The notes beneath the pieces are model-generated. The model had not been told where the DNA came from. It worked only from the letters and a program-made list of their open reading frames with translations, and did not search any database. Shown here one piece after another: positions 58,278 to 64,000 of a stretch of DNA of 64,000 bases. The position numbers and the translations under genes were made by a program. Each line of letters starts with the position of its first letter. Position 1 is the first letter of the stretch. Source of the DNA: Hordeum vulgare subsp. vulgare (lineage: Eukaryota > Streptophyta > Magnoliopsida > Poales > Poaceae); NCBI RefSeq assembly GCF_904849725.1, contig NC_058519.1:181339703-181403702 (forward strand). Reading direction: 5' to 3'.

Positions 58278-58303
58278 ATTTTAGCCTAAGTTGGTCTAAG
58301 GGC

Positions 58304-59324
58304 ATGGCTGGAAATAAACCTCTCCTGGATACTCCAGAGGATACTAAGGGTTCCACTGGTTTGCGAGCTCGAGCGGCTCCCACTGAAAAACTGGAACCTG
58401 ATACGGATCGAGGGCTGGTGCAGGCTCAGGTGTTGGGGGTTGCTACATGCCCCAATATTTGTAAATGTCCCCGGGAACAATAGTGTACCTTCTTGCATGG
58501 ATACCGAACAAAGAAGGAGCAGGCAAAGTAATATTCTCACAGGTAACCTGACTAAATACTAAGTTGTAAAGCAACCTATTATCATTGTCTTTCATAATAA
58601 AACCATGTGCTACCATCCTATCATAATCTAAATATCTTGTAGGAAGTAGCATTTCCTCTTCCTCGTCAAGCCTAATAGGTATCTCAAAGTGTTTAGCTAA
58701 ATGAGATGCATAGATACCACTGAATATAGGGCCCTTCGAACGGTTTAAGTTCAACCGTTGAGCCACTATAGCGCCCAGGCTAAAAGTTCTATCAGCAAGT
58801 AAAGTGTGGCGCGGAATAGCGAGGTTGGGAGCACTGAGGATTCCACTCTCGCCGTGACCAACTAAACATCTCCCTACAAATAATGAATAATAACATAGAA
58901 CAGGAAAATGTACGTTGGCCGCTCTTGCCTTTTACACCCCTCTTTCTGCCCCTACAGTGATTGCGGGAATAAAATCCTCCATGTCTCTAGGACGTGGTTC
59001 ACTGATGCTTCCCTCAAAAGGTATGTTGCAAACATTGCAAAAATCATAAAGTGACATTTCCTTAGGCACATCATATAAATGAAATTCTACCATGGGAGGA
59101 TTCTTCCTAGGATAAAAGTGAAATTTTTGCACGAAAGTATTAGTAAGTAGGAGATACTGGTCACACTTATCGTTGAGGAAGTCGGTGTTGCCTGCATTTT
59201 CTGCTAGATAGTAAAAATATTCATAAATCCCGTCCGCCCTCAAGAATGCCTCACTTTTCCATTCACATGGTCGAACTTCCGCAGTGCAAGGAATATTGTA
59301 GTGACTCCACATAGGGGTGAACAA
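58304..59324 (-). pseudogene. Athila-like element third ORF (putative plant transposon protein)
   Basis: A single frame of about 340 codons is readable from ATG 59322-59324 (MFTPMWSHYNIPCTAEV) leftwards. Recognisable pieces are EAFLRADGIYEYFYYLAENA, KFHFYPRKNPPMVEFHLYDV, MSLYDFCNVCNIPFEG, then after a stop ANVHFPVLCYYSLFVGRCLV, QRLNLNRSKGPIFSGIYASH and YLDYDRMVAHGF. Stops occur at 58932-58934, 58443-58445 and about 58346. Proteins of this kind lie between pol and the 3' LTR in Athila-type Gypsy elements of Triticeae. Their role is not known, though an envelope-like origin has been proposed for the ORF position. No signal peptide or membrane segment is visible in this copy. Confidence 0.6.
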
Positions 59325-59674
59325 AGCTCAATCAATACTTGTAGCAACTACTCCTTCAAGTGCCTAGAAGCTATATAATGCATCAAAACTACTCGGCACC
59401 CTACAAATTTGACATGCAAGCTCAAGAACAAGGTCACCACAAAAACAAAAATTTGCAACATATAAAGCACTAGAACAAAAACTTATTGGACCATTAGAGG
59501 AGTTACATACCGATGATCAACATATAAAGCACTAGAACAAAATAGTTTTGCAAATGGGGCTTTGAGCAAGGAGATCAAAAATGGCAGCAAAATGAGCTAA
59601 AACACGGTTTGAGCAATGGTGGGATTTTTTTATGGAGGAAGAAAGAGTGGATGGGTACTGGAATAAGTGAAGTG
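59325..59674. other. Athila-like interior upstream of the ORF
   Basis: Non-coding. CATATAAAGCACTAGAACAAAA occurs twice (59459 and 59521), 62 bases apart. The element is cut at 59674 by the right Copia. Confidence 0.5.
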
Positions 59675-61465
59675 TGTTGGAAATATGCCCTAGAGGCAAC
59701 GATAAATAGCTATTATTATATTTCCTGTTTCAAGATAATCGTTTATTATCCATGCTATAATTGTATTGAATGAAAACATAGATACATGTGTGGATACATA
59801 CACAAAACAATGTCCCTAGCAAGCCTCTAATTAGGTAGCCAGTTGATCAAGGATAGTCATGGTTTTCTGACTATATGCAAGTGTTGTCACTTGATAACTA
59901 GATCACATCATTAGGAGAATCATGTGATGGACTAGACCCAAACTATGAACGCAGCATATTGATCATGTCATTTTATTGCTATTGTTTTCTGCATGTCAAG
60001 TATTTATTCCTATGACCATGAGATCATATAACTCACTGGCACCGGAGGAATACCTTGTATGTATCAAACGTCGCAACGTAACGGGGTGACTATAAAGGTG
60101 CTCTACAGGTATCTCCGAAGGTGTCCGTTGACTTAGTATGGATCAAGACTGGGATTTGTCACTCCATGTGACGGAGAGGTAACTCGGGGCCCACTCGGTA
60201 ATACAACATCTCACACAAGCCTTGCAAGCAATGTGACTAAGTGTAAGTCACGGGATCTTGTATTATGGAACGAGTAAAGAGACTTGCCGTTAACGAGATT
60301 CAAATAGGTATGCGGATACCTACGATCAAATCTCGGGCAACTAACATACCGAAGGACAAAGGGAATGACATATGGGATTGTATGAATCCTTGGCACTGAG
60401 GTTCAACCGATAAGATCTTCGGAGAATATGTAGGATCCAATATTGGCATCCATATCCCTCTATTGGATATTGACCGAGGAGTGTCTCGGGTCATGTCTGC
60501 ATAGTTCTTGAACCCGCAGAGTCTGCACACTTAAAGTTCGATGATGTTTTAGTATAGTTGAGTTATATGTGTGGTTACTGAATGTTGTTCGCAGTCCCGG
60601 ATGAGATCATGGATATCACGAGGGTTTCCGAAATAGTCCGGAAATGAAGATTGATATATAGGATGGTTTCATTTGGTTACCGGAATGTTTCGGGCAATTC
60701 CGGCAGTGTACCGGGAGCGGCGAATGGGTTCCGGGTGTTCATCGGGAGGGGCCCACCCACCCGGGAGTGAGCCCAGTAGCCTTAGGGTGGCACACCAGTC
60801 CTTAGTGGGCTGGTGGAGTCAGCCCAAGAAGGCTATGGCGCCACAACTGAAAAAACCAAAGGGAGAAAGAAAAAAAGGAAAGAGGGAGGTGGGAAGGAAG
60901 AGGAGGACTCCTCCTTCCCAAACCGAATTGGAGGAGTCCTCCTCCACCTTCGGTCGGCGCACCCTTGGGGCCCTTGTGCTCCAAGGCTAGCCCCTCCCCT
61001 CCTCCTATATATATTGGTAGTTTTAGGGTTTTTGAGACACAACTTTGCAACGTGCAACTCAAACCTATTCCACATAGTTTTGCCTCTAGATCGGTTTTCT
61101 GCAGAGCTCGGGCGGAGCCCTGCAGGAGTAGATCATCACCACCACGGGAGCACTGTCACGCTGCCGGAGAGCTCATCTACTTCTCCGTCTTGCTTGCTGG
61201 ATAAAGAAGGCCGAGATCATCGTCGAGCTGTACGTGTGCTGAACTCGGAGGTGTCGTCCGTTCTTCGCTAGATCGGAACGGATCGTGGGACGACGCTGAT
61301 TTGAATCACGAAGTTGTACCACTGCATCAACCGCATTTCTTAATTCTTCCCGCTTAGCGTTCTACAATGGTAGTAGATCTAATCTCCTCTCGTAGATGGA
61401 CATCAGCATGATAGGTCTTCGTGTGCGTAGGAAATTTTTTGTTTCCCATCCAACGTTTCCCAACA
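59675..61465 (+). repeat. 5' LTR of the right Copia (1.79 kb)
   Basis: It starts TGTTGGAAATATGCCC and ends TTTCCCAACA. It shares overall layout with 29407-31182 but is clearly diverged, so the two Copia elements are separate insertions of the same or sister families. Frames at 60670-61270 lie in its GC-rich part and are not genes. Confidence 0.93.
61004..61014 (+). promoter_or_regulatory. Probable TATA box of the right Copia LTR
   Basis: CTATATATATT lies about 1.33 kb into the LTR at the same place as in the left Copia. The RNA start would be roughly 30 bases further on; this is inferred. Confidence 0.6.
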
Positions 61466-61466
61466 G

Positions 61467-61479
61467 TGGTATTAGAGCG
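61467..61479 (+). other. Primer-binding site of the right Copia
   Basis: TGGTATTAGAGCG follows the LTR after one base. It matches the initiator tRNA complement TGGTATCAGAGC except for one T in place of C. Confidence 0.85.
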
Positions 61480-62731
61480 AGGTTCATGTGTAGATGTTAT
61501 ATCGAGTAGAACACAAAAGGTTTTGTGCACGGTGATGTTTGATTTCCTTACCTCGTTAGTCTTTTCTCGATTTGACGACATTGTTGGATTGAAGCGGTCC
61601 GGACCGACATGACTCGTACGCTTACGAGATACTGGTTTCATTGACCGCCATGCAACTCGTTGCATATAGATGACTGGCGGGTGTCGGTGTCTTCAACTTT
61701 AGTTGAATTGGTTTTGACCGAGGTGGTCCTTGGAGAGAGGTTAAATAGCAATTTGCACATCTCCGTTGTGGTTTTTGCATAAGTAAGATGCAATCATACT
61801 AGATACCCATAGCAGCCACGTAAAACATGCAACAACAAATTAGAGGACGTCTAACTTGTTTTTGCAGGGTATGCATGTGATATGATATGGCCAATGGCGT
61901 GATGTTATATATTGGATGTATGAGATGATCATGTTGTAATAGTTATTGTCGACTTGCACGTCGATGCTACGGCAACCGACAGGAGCCATAGGGTTGTCTT
62001 TAAACTAACGTTTGTGTTTGGAGATGCGTTTACTATATTGCTAGGTCGTAGCTTTAGTAGTAATAGCATAGATAGCACGCCAACCTCGATGGCGGCACGA
62101 TGATGGAGATCATGGTGTGGCGCCGGTGACAAGAAGATCATGCCGGTGCTTAGGTGATGGAGATCAAGAAGCACAAGATGATGGCCATATCATGTCACTT
62201 ATGAATTGCATGTGATGTTAATCCTTTTATGCACCTTATTTTTCTTAGAACGATGGTAGCATTATAAGGTGATCTCCCACTAAAATTTCAAGATGAAATT
62301 GTGTTCTCCCCGACTGTGCACCGTTGCGACAGTTCGTCGTTTCGAGACACCACGTGATGATCGGGTGTGATAGACTCAACATTCACATACAACGGGTGCA
62401 AAACAGTTCCACACGCGAAACACTCGGGTTAAACTTGACGAGCCTAGCATGTGCAGACATGGCCTTGGAACACACGAGACCGAAAAGTCGAGCATGAATC
62501 GTATAGTTGATATGATTAGCATAGAGATGCTTACCACTGAAACTATTCTCAACTCACGTGATGATCGGACTTGAGTTAGTGAATTTGGATCATGTACCAC
62601 TCAAATGACTAGAGAGATGTGCTTTTTGAGTGAGAGTTTATAAAGTAATTTGATTAGTTAAACTCTAATTATCTAAAACATAGTCTAAGTCCACTTTGCA
62701 ATATTTGTGTTGTAGATCAATAGCTCACACA
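61480..62731 (+). other. Right Copia untranslated leader
   Basis: About 1.25 kb without coding capacity, the same length as the leader of the left copy and with matching segments, for example around CGTGATGATCGG (62560). Confidence 0.7.
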
Positions 62732-63587
62732 GTAGCAACCCTGAATTTTAATAAGTTCCTAGAGAAAGCTAAGTTGAAAGATGATGGGAGCAACTTTGTA
62801 GATTGGGCCCGTAATCTTAAGTTGCTCCTGCAAGCTGGGAAGAAGGATTATGTCCTTAATGCTGCGCTAGGAGATGAACCACCCGCTACGTCTCACCAAG
62901 ATGTTTTGAACGCCTGGTTAACACGTAAGGTGGACTACTCGGTAGTTCAATGTGCAGTCTTGTATGGCTTAGAGCCGGGACTTCAACATCGCTTTGAGCA
63001 TCATGGAGCATATGAGATGTTCCAGGAGTTGAAGTTTATCTTTCAGAAGAATGCCAGGATCGAGAGGTATGAGACCTCCGATAAATTCTATACTTGCAAG
63101 ATGGAGGAGAATTCGTTTGTTAGTGAACATGTGTGCTCAAAATGTCTGGGTACTCAAACCATCTAGCTGAGCTGGGGATTGAACTCCCGTAGGAGGCTAT
63201 CACTGACAGAAATCTTTAATCACTGCCACCTAGCTATAAGAGCTCTGTGTTGAACTATAACATGCAAGGGATTAAAAAGTCACCCGATGAGTTATTCGCG
63301 ATGCTGAAAGTCGCAGAGTGAGAACTCCATAAAGAGCATCAAGTGTTGATGGTCAATAAGACCACTGTTTTCAAGAGAAACGGCAAAGGCAAGAAGGGTA
63401 ACTCCAAGAAGAGCGGCAAGCCTGTTTCCAATCCGACGAAGAAACCCAAGGCTGGACCTAAGCCTGAAGCAGAGTGTTATTATTGCAAGGGACTGGGTCA
63501 CTAGAAGCGCAACTGCCCCAAGTATTTGGCTGATAAGAAGCCGGCCAAGGAAAAATCAGGTATATTCGATATACATGTTATTGATGT
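62732..63587 (+). pseudogene. Right Copia gag, without start codon and with stops
   Basis: The capsid reading frame starts at GTAGCAACC (62732), where related elements have ATGGCAACC. It reads LNFNKFLEKAKLKDDGSNF, YGLEPGLQHRFEHHGAYEMF and KMEENSFVSEHV to about 63130. A shift by one base leads to a second frame (MSGYSNHLAELGIELP) with TAG at about 63190, TAA at about 63218 and TGA at about 63319. Then LMVNKTTVFKRNGK and the zinc knuckle CYYCKGLGH, TAG (63502-63504), KRNC follow. The order agrees with the left copy. It is non-functional as a protein source, though such RNAs can be packaged by proteins of intact relatives. Confidence 0.9.
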
Positions 63588-64000
63588 GTACTTAACAAAC
63601 TCTCGTAGTAGTGTGTGGGTATTCGATACCGGTTATGTTGCTCATATTTGCAACTCAAAGGAGTAACTACGGAATAAACGAAGGATGGAGAAGGATGAAG
63701 TGACGATGCGCGTGGGAAATGGTTCCAAGGTTGATGCAATCGGTGTCGGCATAGTTTCACTTCACTTACCATCAGGATTAGTTATGAACTTAAATAATTG
63801 TTATTTAGTGCATGCGTTAAGCATGAACATTATATCTGGATCTTGTTTATTGCGAGACGGTTGCTCGTTTAAGTCAGAGAATAATGGTTGTTCTATTTCT
63901 ATGAGTAACATCTTTTATGGTCATGCACCCAATGTGAGAGGATTGTTCATATTGAATCTTGATAGCGATGATACACATATACATAACATTGAGACCAAAA
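63588..64000 (+). pseudogene. Right Copia protease and pre-integrase part, cut by the window
   Basis: It follows gag in frame: VWVFDTGYVAHICNSKE, a TAA at 63664-63666, DEVTMRVGNGSKVDAIGVG, LPSGLVMNLNNCYLV and GHAPNVRGLFILNLD. The active site Asp-Thr-Gly of the protease is present. It corresponds to 2697-2290 of the left copy. Confidence 0.9.

Larger units (their letters stand above)
59675..64000 (+). mobile_element. BARE1/Angela-like Copia retrotransposon, right copy, truncated by the window
   Basis: It has a 5' LTR at 59675-61465, a primer-binding site at 61467, a leader, gag from 62732, the zinc knuckle at 63475-63520, the protease motif WVFDTGYVAHIC at about 63617, and pre-integrase sequence to the window end. 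The preceding bases AAGTG (59670-59674) would be its target duplication. It is opposite in orientation to the left Copia. The gag start codon is missing and at least five in-frame stops or shifts are present, so it is defective. Confidence 0.93.

Overview
The window is repeat-rich, gene-poor plant DNA and almost certainly comes from a Triticeae grass (wheat, barley, rye or Aegilops type). The signs are two BARE1/Angela-type Copia LTRs (1.78 and 1.79 kb, starting TGTTGGAAATATGCCC), Gypsy LTRs of about 4.2 kb, an Athila-type LTR end reading TGATAACCCACAAG, and two CACTA transposons with the subterminal motifs TTTGCCGTC and GGGACTAAAGG. I see no bacterial-type operons, no tRNA or rRNA genes and no CRISPR array. 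Nearly every base belongs to a transposable element inside another one.

Bases 1-31182 are one minus-strand Copia element. Its 5' LTR is at 29407-31182 and its 3' end lies outside the window. It was split by two later insertions. A complete chromovirus-type Gypsy (3193-17445, target duplication TTACA) sits inside gag. A complete CACTA element, here CACTA-1 (17710-27997, target duplication AGG), sits nearer the start of the same gag. CACTA-1 carries a TNP2-type transposase gene and a Transposase_24/TnpA-like gene, both on the plus strand. A 216-base imperfect hairpin and a perfect 12-bp inverted repeat lie just upstream of the transposase.

Bases 31188-48134 hold a decayed minus-strand gene that resembles the plant Ulp1/C48 cysteine protease-like families. 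It is interrupted by a second CACTA, here CACTA-2 (32937-46030, target duplication GGG). CACTA-2 has no recognisable TNP2 transposase. It carries a TnpA-like protein fused to a C-terminal Ulp1-like protease domain with its His-Asp-Cys residues (33438-37231), a small DEDDy 3'-5' exonuclease gene (43907-45458), and large tandem arrays of 164, 338 and 138 bp.

Bases 48611-52814 are a solo LTR of the same Gypsy family. It is followed by a 3-kb array of about 490-bp tandem units (52830-55870). From 56299 lies the 3' part of a minus-strand Athila-like Gypsy with a degenerate third ORF. A second, plus-strand Copia (59675 to beyond 64000) has inserted into it.

The relative order of events is readable. 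The Ulp1-like locus is oldest. CACTA-2 and the left Copia entered it, then CACTA-1 and the Gypsy entered the left Copia. All protein genes show stops or frameshifts except a few short ORFs, so the elements here look inactive or dependent on partners elsewhere. The most interesting items are the exonuclease and Ulp1 cargo of CACTA-2, the extra sense ORF upstream of gag in the Gypsy, the leader hairpins of CACTA-1, and the phased tandem arrays.
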